Source: Frigoribacterium sp. CFBP 13712
GTDB taxonomy: Bacteria > Actinomycetota > Actinomycetes > Actinomycetales > Microbacteriaceae
DNA length: 64,000 bases
Direction: 5' to 3'
Assembly (NCBI RefSeq): GCF_014842255.1
Contig: NZ_JACYVH010000005.1
Location: 207,867-271,866, forward strand
The notes under the pieces were generated by a model, which saw only the letters and a program-made list of their open reading frames with translations, had not been told where the DNA came from and ran no database searches. The first letter of the stretch is position 1; each line of letters opens with the position of its first letter. Below, in pieces: positions 28,601-37,297 of this stretch. Both the position numbers and the translations under genes were made by a program.

Positions 28601-30139
28601 GCCGGCGGTCGCCTCGCCGCGTTCCCGTTCGGTCTCGAGGACCACCCGTCGAGTCAAGCTCGCCGACCGGCCACGTTCGACCTCGAGCACGACGGCCACC
28701 TCTACATCGTCGGGGCACCGCGGACCGGCCGGTCGCAGGTGCTGAGGGCGCTCGCCGCCTCGGTCGCCTCCGGGTCGTCGGCCGCCGACGTGCATCTCTA
28801 CGGTCTGGACTGCGGCAGTGGGGCGCTGCTCCCGATGCTGAAGCTGCCGCACGTCGGCGCGATCGTGCAACGCGCCGAGACCGAACGAGCCGCGCGCCTC
28901 CTCTCGCGGCTCGTCGGGGAGTGCCTCCGGCGACAGGAGGTCCTGGCGGACGGCGGGCACGCCGGCGTCGTCGAGCAGCGCCGGGCGGTCGAGCCGTCCG
29001 ACCGGCTGCCGCACATCGTGCTGATGATCGACCGCTGGGAGGGCTTCGCCGGCGGGCTCGGGGATCTCGACGGCGGGAGGCTCACCGAGCAGGTCACGCA
29101 GCTGCTGCGGGAGGGGGCGAGCGCGGGGATCCATGTGATCGTCACCGGTGATCGTCAACTCGTCGCCGGACGGTTCTCCACCCTCGTCGACCGCAAGATC
29201 GTGCTCCGACTCTCGGACCCCTCCGACTACTCGCTCGCCGGTCTCGACATGCGACGGATGCCGGAGCGGATGCCCGACGGGAGAGGCGTCGTGGCCGGCA
29301 CCGGGGTCGAGCTGCAGATCGCGCTCGTCGGTCGAGACCCGTCGGGGCAGGCCCAGGCCGACGACCTGACACGCATCGGTGCGGAGGCGACGAGCCGCGA
29401 TGCGGCCTCGGGCTCGGGCCGACGACCGTTCCGCCTCGACAGGCTCGAGGGGCCGCTCCGTTACGACGACGCCATGAGTCGTCGTCGACACGGCTCGACC
29501 GCAGCCGACGGCGACGGCATGTTCGCGCTCGTCGGGGTCGGCGGTGACGATCTCGAGGCAGTCGGCCCCGATCTCGCGACGGGCGCGGGGACCTTCATGA
29601 TCGGCGGTCCGAGCCGCAGCGGGCGCAGCACCCTGCTGCTGTCGGTGGTGCGGTCTCTGGTCGACGGCGGCGCGGAGGTCGTGGTCGTGGCGCCCAGGCC
29701 GTCGCCGCTCCGCGAGCTCGAGACCGGTCACCGGGTGCTCGCCGTCGTGACCGGGGCCCGCCCTCGGGAGGAGGAGCTGGCGTCGTGGTTCGACACCGCG
29801 CCTCCTCGGCGGGTGCTCGTCGTGGACGACGCCGAACTGCTCCGCGACGCGCCGGCTGCTGCCTGGCTGTCGTCGTTCGTCATGTCGTGCTCCGATCGGG
29901 GTCAGGGGCTGGTGGTTGCGGGGGCGTCGTCCGAGCTGGGGTCGGGGTTCTCCGGCTGGCTGGTCGACGTGAGACGGAACCGCTGCGGAGCCGTGCTCAG
30001 CCCGCAGCAGGCGGTGGACGGCGACGTGATCGGCGCGGCACTGCCGAAGAGCTCGCTCGCGGCTCGCCTGCGCCACGGTGTCGCCGTCGTGAACCTGGGC
30101 GCCGGCGAGCTGCTGCAGGTCCGGGTCCCGTGGGGATGA
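25643..30139 (+). CDS. EccC/EssC-like FtsK-SpoIIIE ATPase of a type VII secretion system
   Basis: 1498 aa motor of the locus. In order: an N-terminal beta-grasp-like domain (1-80); an FHA-like domain (~90-215, VVVIGRGSGSTV); two membrane segments (~266-310, PIVAAIAPLIMAVVMV and FLAFGLMSPVVLVGNYLY); then three FtsK-type ATPase domains. Domain 1 has an intact P-loop GTTGSGKS (685-692) and Walker B LVIVIDEFASLA. Domain 2 has GAPRTGRS (1024-1031) and domain 3 GGPSRSGRS (1321-1329), both with Arg for the P-loop Lys and so probably regulatory. FHA plus two membrane spans and three ATPase modules is the EssC plan. GTG start coupled to the gene before. A terminator follows. Confidence 0.88.
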   Translation: MRISATVRHEPSQQTADFVWEAEPGTTLAAIVGHAASHLGVHAAETQHIHVDGESIDPRRTVEEGAIVDGAVISFGAPPSVPRVPDDLPTVRIVGGPGAGTVFVVDPGVVVIGRGSGSTVVLDDPLVPPLAAALTLDGAGRFSIAPALAAEDGSSTTADDETRSAADRPSVTGAGDSTGAETDGLASVYVDRRRITAPTDLDENSIVTIGATLLAVSGAGGARAATSPTDGGGYVDYARPPRLLPDDPPTVFRYPPEPQPPARRPLPIVAAIAPLIMAVVMVRLFGNLGFLAFGLMSPVVLVGNYLYDRRNGRTSHRRRLAEHEATKAAIADDASAAVRQVEAHRRLTAPDPATVLDIAIRRRSRLWERRRGHADHLALRVGTADMPSGVTVEDPAELEHRRIVSRPALDVPVSIALGEHGVVGLAGRPDDTRSLATWFVAQLAVLQSPRDVEIVVLTAPEGHEAWAWLRWVPHARTDPGGDRAIRLAVESAGVARRLADLGKLVDARRRAEREGPGRQTVATGPDVVVIIDGARRLRTLPGLVPLLRDGPAVGIRSICLDADARSLPEECLAVVTCSPTGHTVAVDRAPVVERVRPDRLPVGWADAVARGLAPLIDVGDEDDAAGLPSRSRLLDVLDLTEPTAAKVQARWSARAPTTEVVVGHGIDGRFSFDLRTDGPHGLVAGTTGSGKSELLQSIVASLASSNTPDSMTFVLVDYKGGAAFRDLAALPHTVGLVTDLDPHLVERALESLGAELLRREHLLAEAGAKDIEDYLEVRDRRARPVVLPRLVIVIDEFASLARELPEFVTGLVNIAQRGRSLGVHLILATQRPTGVVTGDIRANTNLRIALRVTDDAESTDVIDARDSAGISKSTPGRAFARLGAGALLPFQAGRVGGRAPGAATVSDRPLWGAVVAESSIGGPLPTPPQEARVVDADETDLVQLVAAIAEAVERLGRPDPHRPWLDALPDTITLDEIRRAHAVAPTAGGRLAAFPFGLEDHPSSQARRPATFDLEHDGHLYIVGAPRTGRSQVLRALAASVASGSSAADVHLYGLDCGSGALLPMLKLPHVGAIVQRAETERAARLLSRLVGECLRRQEVLADGGHAGVVEQRRAVEPSDRLPHIVLMIDRWEGFAGGLGDLDGGRLTEQVTQLLREGASAGIHVIVTGDRQLVAGRFSTLVDRKIVLRLSDPSDYSLAGLDMRRMPERMPDGRGVVAGTGVELQIALVGRDPSGQAQADDLTRIGAEATSRDAASGSGRRPFRLDRLEGPLRYDDAMSRRRHGSTAADGDGMFALVGVGGDDLEAVGPDLATGAGTFMIGGPSRSGRSTLLLSVVRSLVDGGAEVVVVAPRPSPLRELETGHRVLAVVTGARPREEELASWFDTAPPRRVLVVDDAELLRDAPAAAWLSSFVMSCSDRGQGLVVAGASSELGSGFSGWLVDVRRNRCGAVLSPQQAVDGDVIGAALPKSSLAARLRHGVAVVNLGAGELLQVRVPWG

Positions 30140-30178
30140 CGGGTGAGCTGCGGCCGGAGTCGGAGCGTGAGGGCGGGG

Positions 30179-30210
30179 CGAGGGGCGGGCGGCCGGGCGC
30201 CCGCCCCTCG
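30179..30210. terminator. Bidirectional terminator between convergent genes
   Basis: Perfect 13-bp arms CGAGGGGCGGGCG (30179-30191) and complement (30198-30210), loop six bases, between the EccC-like gene and the thioester-domain gene. Confidence 0.8.
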
Positions 30211-30224
30211 ACCTCAGCAGGGTG

Positions 30225-32192
30225 TCATCGTCCGTCGTCCACCGTGGGGAGTCCATCGGGGTCGAGGGGCGACCGGGCCCGGCCACGCAGAGGGCCCGCG
30301 ACGAGGGCGATCAGCACCAGGAGCAGTCCGGTGCCCACGACCCCCGCGGCGAGACCGGCGATCCGCACGCCGTCGGGGCCACCGGTGAAGGCCAGCTCCG
30401 TCTCGGGGGTCGGCTGCGGTTCGGGCTCGACGACGGCCGGGGTGACCGGCTCCTCGGGGACCTCGGGCACCTCGGGTGCGACGACCGAGACCATCTCCGA
30501 CTCGTACACGAGGGAGTCCTCGAAGGCCGGGATGACCTGCAGGCCCGACTCGTCGGGCATCGAACCCGCCGAGGTGAGGACGAACACGTACGTCCCGGGT
30601 TCGTCGACCGACACGCACGGCGACTCGTGCCGACCGTCGCCGTCGATCGTCGTGACGACACGGCCCGCGATCAGAGTGGGGTCGAGGTCCGTCAACGGGC
30701 CGACGTCGTCTCCCTCGGACAGATCCTCCTCGATGGGGAACGGACCCACGAGGTACGACTCGACGTCGAAGGTCTCCACGGCGGGGTTCATCCCCGAGAC
30801 GAGGAGCGCATCGCTCACGCAGGTGCCCGTGAGCACCTGCTGCGGACCGACGACCTCGGTGGCGATGGTCGGCGACCACGGGACGAGCGTCGTCTCGGTG
30901 GCCGCCCCGAAGACCGACCGCCACGGGCGCAGCCGGTCGCGCCCGGCGTCGGCCGGGGTGTCGGCCGGATCGATGGTCTCGACCCACGTGTAGTAGCCGC
31001 CCGAGGGCAGCTCGCAGCCCGGTGTGTCGTAGGTGCCCGGCCCGTCGGTGATGACGAGTTCGACCTCGCAGACCCGTGGCGCATCGTCCGGCCACTCGGC
31101 GCTCTCGACGACGGGCGCGGCGAAAGGGCCCATCAGCGTGCTGCGGACGGTGATGGGGACGGGCGCCCATCGACCGCCCGCGTCGTAGCGCCCCCATTCG
31201 GCGAGGAGGCCGTCGCCGGGTTCGACCGCGAGCGTCAGCTGGTCGGTCAGAACCGTGCCCGTCTCCGCGACCGCATCGCTCGTCATCGTGGACACGCGGG
31301 GCTGGAACGGCAGCGGCGACCTCGACTCGGTCGACGCTCTGCCCGCGGCGGCCACCGAGGTGCCGCCCGAGAAGAGGATCATCTGCGAGCCGACGGCGCT
31401 GCTGCCGACCGTCATGATCCGCCCGTAGGGGAGCCCGGTGAACTCCGCCTTCGCCTTCACCGTGACGACCGGGGTCGTGGCGGTCGTGCGGAACGCCAGC
31501 GTCTCGCCGTTGCGCGGGGTCGCCGTCGGCCGGCCGTCGGCGAAGACGGCGCCCTCGAGCGTGATCGTGCCGCGGTGCGTGGGCCCGAGCCTGGTCGGCC
31601 CTCCGGCCACCCGGTCGACGGTCAGGTCGCCACGGACGGAGCCCGTGCCGTCGTCACGCAGGTCGAGGGCCACCGTGCCGGCGACCGAGCGCGAGGCGGC
31701 GGCGGTCGCCTCGGCGAGCATCTCGTTCGCCCGCTGCAGCACCACGGGCCACTGGTCGTTCGCCCGCCCCGCGTAGTAGCGCTGGTCGTGCCCGTTGAGC
31801 CCCGTGATCGTCCAGACCGCCAACTGCCCCGCGGCCGCCGTGTTCGGGTCGCTCGTGCCGGCCCAGGTGCGTGCGATGTAGGCGAGGCGGGCGTGATCGG
31901 CGGTCGACACCCCGAAGACGTCGGCGCCCGTCTCGGTGACGTACTCGTTGCCGATCGGCGACGACTTGCCGGCCTCCAGGCAGAACGCCTGACGCCCGTC
32001 GGGCAGCCGGTAGGTGCCGAGCCACGAGGCCCGGTCGCCGTTCCACAGATGGCCGGTGCCCAGTCCGGTCGGGGTGATCGCCGAGGCGGGCAGGGCGCCG
32101 AGCAGCGTGGCGCCGAGGATGCTCAGCACCAGCAGGAGGGCGGTCGGAAGTCGTCTTCGTGGGGCCCGCGAGGGGGCGTTCGTGGATGTCAT
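30225..32192 (-). CDS. Thioester-domain surface protein with LAFTG sorting signal
   Basis: 655 aa secreted, wall-anchored protein. A signal peptide (basic start, hydrophobic LLLVLSILGATLLGA, cleavage near ALPASA) leads into a thioester domain: Cys71 in AFCLEAG and Gln123 in AGQLAVWTI fit the Cys-Gln pair that forms an internal thioester and attaches covalently to host or surface molecules. Beta-rich repeats follow. The C-terminus has a Pro/Glu-rich stalk, LAFTG (600-604), a membrane segment and an Arg-rich tail, a class E-like sortase signal. Start with weak ribosome site. No sortase gene in view. It faces the type VII locus, but a functional link is not shown. Confidence 0.85.
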   Translation of the reverse strand: MTSTNAPSRAPRRRLPTALLLVLSILGATLLGALPASAITPTGLGTGHLWNGDRASWLGTYRLPDGRQAFCLEAGKSSPIGNEYVTETGADVFGVSTADHARLAYIARTWAGTSDPNTAAAGQLAVWTITGLNGHDQRYYAGRANDQWPVVLQRANEMLAEATAAASRSVAGTVALDLRDDGTGSVRGDLTVDRVAGGPTRLGPTHRGTITLEGAVFADGRPTATPRNGETLAFRTTATTPVVTVKAKAEFTGLPYGRIMTVGSSAVGSQMILFSGGTSVAAAGRASTESRSPLPFQPRVSTMTSDAVAETGTVLTDQLTLAVEPGDGLLAEWGRYDAGGRWAPVPITVRSTLMGPFAAPVVESAEWPDDAPRVCEVELVITDGPGTYDTPGCELPSGGYYTWVETIDPADTPADAGRDRLRPWRSVFGAATETTLVPWSPTIATEVVGPQQVLTGTCVSDALLVSGMNPAVETFDVESYLVGPFPIEEDLSEGDDVGPLTDLDPTLIAGRVVTTIDGDGRHESPCVSVDEPGTYVFVLTSAGSMPDESGLQVIPAFEDSLVYESEMVSVVAPEVPEVPEEPVTPAVVEPEPQPTPETELAFTGGPDGVRIAGLAAGVVGTGLLLVLIALVAGPLRGRARSPLDPDGLPTVDDGR

Positions 32193-32305
32193 GGGACGAC
32201 GATGACGGGAGGGGCGGGCGTGCCGTCACCGCGCCTCCTCGGCCTGTGGACCGCGACGGGGCGAGCCTCACGGGGGAGGGCGCGGGTGGGGAGGCTGTGG
32301 AACGA

Positions 32306-32343
32306 CGGACGCCCCCGTCGCGCGATGGCGGCGGGGGCGTCCG
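32306..32343 (-). terminator. Terminator after the 77-aa acidic protein gene
   Basis: Perfect 12-bp arms CGGACGCCCCCG (32306-32317) and complement (32332-32343). Confidence 0.75.
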
Positions 32344-32361
32344 ATGGTTGAGGAGGTGTGC

Positions 32362-32595
32362 TCAGTCGGTCTCGTCGAGATCGATCTCCTCGTCGGCGAG
32401 ATCGTTCTCGGCCGCGTCGGGCGATCCCTCGCGGGGTGCGCCGCCGGTCGGGCCGTCATTGCCCTCGCCGACGCCGGGGAAGACCGTCTCGCCGGCGACG
32501 GCGTCGTTGGTCGCGATCTGCTCGGACTCGGCGAACTCGTCGGCCTGGTCGTAGGGCTTCTCGCCGGAAGCCGCGGGGTTGCTGGTGTCGCTCAT
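32362..32595 (-). CDS. Small acidic protein of unknown function (77 aa)
   Basis: Very acidic, disordered-looking protein (MSDTSNPAASGEKPYDQADEF at the start, LADEEIDLDETD at the end) with no Cys or membrane segment. AGAGGAT lies about six bases before the ATG and a strong terminator follows, which supports a real gene. Forty-four bases separate it from the SnoaL-like gene upstream on the same strand, so the two may be co-transcribed. Function unknown. Confidence 0.7.
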   Translation of the reverse strand: MSDTSNPAASGEKPYDQADEFAESEQIATNDAVAGETVFPGVGEGNDGPTGGAPREGSPDAAENDLADEEIDLDETD

Positions 32596-32639
32596 GATGG
32601 ATCCTCTCGGGAGTTCGCGGGATGCGGGTGGGGCGGTGG

Positions 32640-33050
32640 TCAGGCGAGGCCGAGCTGCTGCTGCAGGCCCGCCTCGTCGGTGGCCCCCCAGCGCTCGACG
32701 AGCATGCCGTCGTCGTCGAAGCGGCCGACCTGGATGCCGCGGACGGTGAAGCTCCGGCCCGTCGGCTCGTGACCCTGGAACGGACCGGTGTGAGTGCCCG
32801 AGACCGTGAAGACGGCGGTGACGTGCTCGTCGTCGGCGACGAGGGTCTCCACCGCGAGGTCGACGTCGGGGAAGGCCGTGAAGAACTCGCCCCAGAAGGC
32901 CTTGATGCCCTCGACGCCGGCCGGTGCGCCCGGGGCGGGGTCGTGATCGACGACGTCGGCGTGGAATCCCTCACCGAGTCGATCGACCTGCCGCGCGGTG
33001 AGGATCTCGCCGATCAGCTCCTGGGTCTTGATGTTCTTCTCTTTCGCCAT
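32640..33050 (-). CDS. SnoaL-like/ester cyclase family protein
   Basis: 136 aa NTF2-fold protein of the SnoaL-like polyketide cyclase/ester cyclase group: [35 protein letters not shown] and [21 protein letters not shown] are characteristic. Members range from cyclases to small-molecule binding proteins, so the substrate cannot be told. The ATG has GGAATGGAG upstream; a longer in-frame start 75 bases earlier is less likely. Cytoplasmic. Confidence 0.8.
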   Translation of the reverse strand: MAKEKNIKTQELIGEILTARQVDRLGEGFHADVVDHDPAPGAPAGVEGIKAFWGEFFTAFPDVDLAVETLVADDEHVTAVFTVSGTHTGPFQGHEPTGRSFTVRGIQVGRFDDDGMLVERWGATDEAGLQQQLGLA

Positions 33051-33165
33051 CGTCGGCTCCATTCCTGTCTTGTGTCTGGACTCCCGTCTACTCCTCCCCA
33101 GAGCGACGGACGGGCGGGTGCTCACAGGTCGCCCGACGGTTCACGTGCCCGTCAGGGCTCGGCGC

Positions 33166-33171
33166 TAGGCT
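33166..33171 (+). promoter_or_regulatory. -10 box TAGGCT upstream of sucCD
   Basis: TAGGCT about 120 bases before sucC, implying a leader of roughly 110 bases. I see no riboswitch-like fold in it. Confidence 0.4.
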
Positions 33172-33289
33172 GACCGGGGCCCGTCGCCACGACGTCGAGA
33201 CCGTTCGACCAGGTGGTGACCGGCCTCCGCCGACACGTCGGCACGACCGAGCGAAGCAATGGCGCAGCGATGCGGATTGGAAGAACAGC

Positions 33290-34453
33290 GTGGATCTTTT
33301 CGAGTACCAGGCCAGAGACCTGTTCGAGCAGTACGGCGTGCCCGTGCTGCCCGGCATCACGGCCGACACCCCTGAGGAGGCGCGGGCCGCGTCCGAGAAG
33401 CTGGGCGGCGTGACCGTCGTCAAGGCGCAGGTCAAGGTGGGTGGCCGTGGCAAGGCCGGCGGCGTCAAGGTCGCCAAGACCCCCGACGAGGCCGAGGCCG
33501 CCGCGCGCGACATCCTCGGGCTCGACATCAAGGGCCACGTCGTCAAGCGGGTCATGATCGCCGGCGGCGCGCAGATCGCTCAGGAGTTCTACTTCTCGGT
33601 GCTGCTCGACCGGGCCAACCGCTCGTACCTGTCGCTCTGCAGCGTCGAGGGCGGCATGGAGATCGAGCAGCTCGCCGTCGAGAAGCCCGACGCGCTGGCC
33701 CGCATCGAGGTCGACCCCCGCTCGGGCATCGACCTGGCGAAGGCCACCGAGATCGCGAAGGCCGGCGGGTTCCCCGCCGAGCTGATCGAGAAGGTCGCCC
33801 CCGTGCTCGTCAAGCTCTATGCCGTCTACGAGGGCGAAGACGCGACCCTCGTCGAGGTGAACCCCCTCGTGCTCACCGAGCAGGGCGACATCGTCGCCCT
33901 CGACGGCAAGGTGTCGATCGACGAGAACGCCGACTTCCGTCACCCCGGTCATGCCGAGCTCGAAGACGCCGACGCCGCCGACCCCCTCGAGGCCAAAGCC
34001 AAGGCCGCCGGCCTCAACTACGTGAAGCTCGACGGCGAGGTCGGCATCATCGGCAACGGCGCCGGTCTCGTCATGTCGACCCTCGACGTCGTCGCCTACG
34101 CCGGCGAGGCGCACGGCGGCGTCAAGCCCGCGAACTTCCTCGACATCGGCGGCGGAGCGAGCGCCGAGGTCATGGCCGCGGGCCTCGACGTCATCCTCGG
34201 CGACGCCCAGGTCAAGAGCGTCTTCGTCAACGTCTTCGGCGGCATCACGGCCTGCGACGCGGTCGCCAACGGCATCGTCGCCGCCCTCGGCATCCTCGGC
34301 GACACGGCCACCAAGCCGCTCGTGGTCCGCCTGGACGGCAACAACGTCGACGAGGGTCGACGGATCCTGGCGGAGGCGGCGCACCCGCTGGTCACCGTCG
34401 TCGCGACCATGGACGAGGCGGCCGACAAGGCCGCCGAGCTGGCTTCGAAGTAA
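33290..34453 (+). CDS. sucC: Succinyl-CoA ligase beta subunit SucC
   Basis: Beta subunit of the TCA-cycle enzyme that makes succinate from succinyl-CoA with nucleoside triphosphate formation. 387 aa, normal. ATP-grasp features: [36 protein letters not shown] and the Gly-rich [19 protein letters not shown] region in the C-terminal ligase domain. GTG start with GGAAG upstream. Fifteen bases separate it from sucD; the two are one operon. Confidence 0.97.
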   Translation: MDLFEYQARDLFEQYGVPVLPGITADTPEEARAASEKLGGVTVVKAQVKVGGRGKAGGVKVAKTPDEAEAAARDILGLDIKGHVVKRVMIAGGAQIAQEFYFSVLLDRANRSYLSLCSVEGGMEIEQLAVEKPDALARIEVDPRSGIDLAKATEIAKAGGFPAELIEKVAPVLVKLYAVYEGEDATLVEVNPLVLTEQGDIVALDGKVSIDENADFRHPGHAELEDADAADPLEAKAKAAGLNYVKLDGEVGIIGNGAGLVMSTLDVVAYAGEAHGGVKPANFLDIGGGASAEVMAAGLDVILGDAQVKSVFVNVFGGITACDAVANGIVAALGILGDTATKPLVVRLDGNNVDEGRRILAEAAHPLVTVVATMDEAADKAAELASK

Positions 34454-34468
34454 GGACTGAACAGAACA

Positions 34469-35356
34469 ATGTCGATCTTCCTCAACAAAGACAGCAAGGT
34501 CATCGTCCAGGGCATCACCGGCGGTGAGGGCACGAAGCACACCGCTCTGATGCTCAAGGCCGGCACCCAGGTGGTCGGCGGGGTCAACGCCCGCAAGGCC
34601 GGCACCACCGTGACGCACGGCGACGTCGAGCTGCCCGTGTTCGGCACCGTGGCCGAGGCCGTCGCCGAGACCGGCGCCGACGTCTCGATCGTCTTCGTGC
34701 CCCCGGCCTTCGCCAAGGACGCCGTCGTGGAGGCCATCGAGGCCGCCGTGCCGCTCGTGGTCGTCATCACCGAGGGCATCCCCGTGCAAGACGCCGCCGA
34801 GTTCTGGGCGCTGGCGAAGTCGAAGGGCGGAGCGACCCGCATCATCGGACCGAACTGCCCCGGCATCATCACGCCCGGTGAGTCGCTCGTCGGCATCACC
34901 CCGGCCTCCATCTCGGGCGCAGGCCCCATCGGGCTCGTCTCGAAGTCGGGCACCCTGACGTACCAGATGATGTTCGAGCTGCGCGACCTGGGCTTCTCGA
35001 CCGCCATCGGCATCGGCGGCGACCCCGTCATCGGCACGACGCACATCGACGCCCTCGAGGCGTTCGAGGCCGACCCCGACACGAAGGCGATCGTCATGAT
35101 CGGCGAGATCGGCGGCGACGCCGAAGAGCGGGCGGCCGAGTACATCAAGGCGCACGTCACCAAGCCGGTCGTCGGCTACGTGGCCGGGTTCACCGCCCCG
35201 GAGGGAAAGACCATGGGTCACGCCGGCGCCATCGTGTCCGGCTCGGCTGGCACGGCTCAGGCGAAGAAGGAGGCCCTCGAGGCCGCCGGGGTCAAGGTCG
35301 GCAAGACGCCGAGCGAGACCGCCGCACTCCTGCGCGAGGTGTACGCGGCTCTGTAG
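34469..35356 (+). CDS. sucD: Succinyl-CoA ligase alpha subunit SucD
   Basis: Alpha subunit, 295 aa, partner of SucC. The CoA-binding N-terminus ([17 protein letters not shown]) and the phosphorylated His251 in [10 protein letters not shown] are present. It ends the operon and is followed within 20 bases by a long palindrome that may serve as terminator. Confidence 0.97.
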   Translation: MSIFLNKDSKVIVQGITGGEGTKHTALMLKAGTQVVGGVNARKAGTTVTHGDVELPVFGTVAEAVAETGADVSIVFVPPAFAKDAVVEAIEAAVPLVVVITEGIPVQDAAEFWALAKSKGGATRIIGPNCPGIITPGESLVGITPASISGAGPIGLVSKSGTLTYQMMFELRDLGFSTAIGIGGDPVIGTTHIDALEAFEADPDTKAIVMIGEIGGDAEERAAEYIKAHVTKPVVGYVAGFTAPEGKTMGHAGAIVSGSAGTAQAKKEALEAAGVKVGKTPSETAALLREVYAAL

Positions 35357-35374
35357 GGCCGACCCGCGCCTCCT

Positions 35375-35438
35375 GAACGGGCGTGTCCGTCGAGACCGGG
35401 TGGTCGTCATGACCCGGAGTCGACGGACACGCCCGTTC
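35375..35438. repeat. Long perfect palindrome after sucD
   Basis: Perfect 19-bp arms 35375-35393 and 35420-35438 (core GAACGGGCGTGTCCG), with an inner ACCGGGT/ACCCGG pair in the loop. A variant of the 6504 family, GTGTCC replacing GAGTCC. Confidence 0.85.
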
Positions 35439-35512
35439 GGCGTCCGGCCAGGGCGGACGCTCAGGGCGAGTCGCTCAGGGCGAGGCGCTCGGAGAGCGTC
35501 GGGGGCTGCCGG

Positions 35513-35526
35513 TACAGTCGACCTCG
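35513..35526 (+). promoter_or_regulatory. Near-leaderless -10 box for the DUF6350 gene
   Basis: TACAGT, eight bases, then ATG, without a Shine-Dalgarno. Confidence 0.5.
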
Positions 35527-37224
35527 ATGAACCGCCCTGCAACCGCCGCCTTCGCCGCGCTCGAAGCCCTGCTCGTCGTCGGCATCGGCGTGGGGCTGCC
35601 GGTCGCGATCACCAGCCTGCTCTGGGCGTTCCAGTACGGACTGCAGCTCGACTGGGTCATCTTCTGGCGCGCCTCGATCGACACCTGGCTCGTGGGGCAC
35701 GGGGTCGACGTGACCCTGAGACTGGGCGGGGCCGCCGCCGAGGCCACGGGGGTCGCCGGGGCCGACGCTCCCATCCACCTGACCATCGCGGCCCTCGGGT
35801 TCTCGGCCCTGACGGTCGTCTTCGGCATCCGCGCCGGTCGTGCCATCGCCGAGACCGAGCACCGGGTCGTCGGCCTGCTGACGACGATCGGCACCTTCGC
35901 GCTGCTGTCGACGGGTCTGGCCGCCACCGCCCAACACGAGCTCGCCTCGCCGTCGCTGTGGCAGGCCGTCGTTCTGCCGCCGCTCGTCTACGCCGTGCCC
36001 GTGCTCGCGATGGCCGAGATCACGCGCCGTCGTCGAGGAGAAGACCCCGGCGCGATCGCCTCCTCCGTCACCCGCCTCGTCGTCCGCGCACCGCTCGTCG
36101 CCCGCATCGTCGCAGCCGGGGGGCTGCGGGCCGGCGTCGCCATCGCGTCCGTCGTGGTCGCCTGCGCGGCGGTCGTCGTCGCCCTGCTGCTGCTCACGCA
36201 CTTCGCGCAGATCATCACGTTGTACGAAGGCGCCCACGGGGGTCTGCTCGGTGGCCTCGCGCTGACGATCGGCCAGCTCGCCCTGCTGCCGAACATCGTG
36301 GTCTGGGCCGCTTCGTGGCTCGTCGGCCCCGGGTTCGCCCTCGGCACCGGGTCGGGCATCTCGCCCCTCGGCACCTCCGTGGGTCCGCTGCCCGCTCTTC
36401 CGCTCTTCGGGGCGCTGCCGACCGCCGACCTGCCCTTCGCGTTCGTCGGGCTGCTCGTGCCCGTCGTGGCCGCGTACGTCGTCATGACCCTGCTGCGCCC
36501 GAGACTGCAGGCTGCTCTAGCGGCAGCCGGTGTCGACGACACCCTGCGTCGAGTGCTCGTCGGGGTGACCGCCGGCGTCGTGGCGGGTGTCGCGCTCGGG
36601 GCGGCGGCCTGGGCGTCCGCCGGGTCGGCGGGGCCTGGTCGCCTCGTCGACGTCGGCCCGAACCCCTGGGCGGTCGGCGGCTTCACCGCGCTCGAGGTCG
36701 CCGTACCCGCCGTCCTGGCCATGATCGTGGCGCCGCCTCGGTTCGTGACGGGCGGGGGTCTGCCGACCCGCGCCTCCTCGGGGGTCGCACGCGATCCGGG
36801 GGCGACGGCGTCCGCTGCGTCCTCGCGCGGCGCCGGGTCCGCGGGCCGCTCTGCAGACGAGACGGCGCGCGCACCTCGCGAGTTCGGCACGCCACGGCCC
36901 GGCGAGTCCGCAGGAGGCGCGGCGACGGCGACCGGCATCGGTACCGGCACGAGCACCCTCGCGCCCGAGTCGGCGCCAGGCGAATCCTCCGAGGCGGAGA
37001 CCGTCGGCGTCGACGACGACTCGAGGATCGCGGCACCGCGCGACGACCGCGACCGCGACCTCGGCAGAGACGAGCGTGACGACGACCGCGACGCCCGCGA
37101 CCGCGACGCCCGCGACCGCGACGCCCGCGACCGCGACGCCCGCGACCGCGACAGCGCCGACCGCGACGCCGACCGCGGCGACGACCCCGACGTCACGGGC
37201 CGGATCGACGGCATCACCCGCTGA
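35527..37224 (+). CDS. DUF6350 membrane protein
   Basis: 565 aa. About ten hydrophobic segments fill residues 1-405, followed by a ~160-residue hydrophilic tail. Members of DUF6350 are conserved between sucD and purN in actinobacteria; in corynebacteria and mycobacteria the protein at this position has been linked to cell division (PerM-like), which is family inference only. The tail contains two GGAGGCGCGG words (near 36770 and 36910) and ends in a run of DARDR pentapeptides encoded by 15-bp tandem repeats. The membrane domain looks intact. Confidence 0.85.
   Translation: MNRPATAAFAALEALLVVGIGVGLPVAITSLLWAFQYGLQLDWVIFWRASIDTWLVGHGVDVTLRLGGAAAEATGVAGADAPIHLTIAALGFSALTVVFGIRAGRAIAETEHRVVGLLTTIGTFALLSTGLAATAQHELASPSLWQAVVLPPLVYAVPVLAMAEITRRRRGEDPGAIASSVTRLVVRAPLVARIVAAGGLRAGVAIASVVVACAAVVVALLLLTHFAQIITLYEGAHGGLLGGLALTIGQLALLPNIVVWAASWLVGPGFALGTGSGISPLGTSVGPLPALPLFGALPTADLPFAFVGLLVPVVAAYVVMTLLRPRLQAALAAAGVDDTLRRVLVGVTAGVVAGVALGAAAWASAGSAGPGRLVDVGPNPWAVGGFTALEVAVPAVLAMIVAPPRFVTGGGLPTRASSGVARDPGATASAASSRGAGSAGRSADETARAPREFGTPRPGESAGGAATATGIGTGTSTLAPESAPGESSEAETVGVDDDSRIAAPRDDRDRDLGRDERDDDRDARDRDARDRDARDRDARDRDSADRDADRGDDPDVTGRIDGITR
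37083..37156 (+). repeat. 15-bp tandem repeat encoding DARDR
   Basis: Four consecutive copies of GACGCCCGCGACCGC in frame, flanked by diverged copies, in the tail of the DUF6350 protein. Compare the GRDQT repeat in the exporter gene at 41684. Confidence 0.85.
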
Positions 37225-37285
37225 CCCCTCACCGGGTTCGACCCGGGCGTCGAGGGGTGCCGCGAGGTGCCGCGAGGCGCCACGC

Positions 37286-37297
37286 TAGGCTTGCCGC
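37286..37297 (+). promoter_or_regulatory. Leaderless -10 box for purN-purH
   Basis: TAGGCT, six bases, then GTG. Confidence 0.55.

Noticed and set aside
33172-33289. Riboswitch in the sucC leader
   Set aside because: No conserved aptamer pattern or terminator-antiterminator pair could be recognised.
33374-33385. GAGGAGGCGCGG in sucC as an inserted element
   Set aside because: The residues PEEARAA fit a normal SucC helix with usual codons, so this copy can be explained by coding alone.
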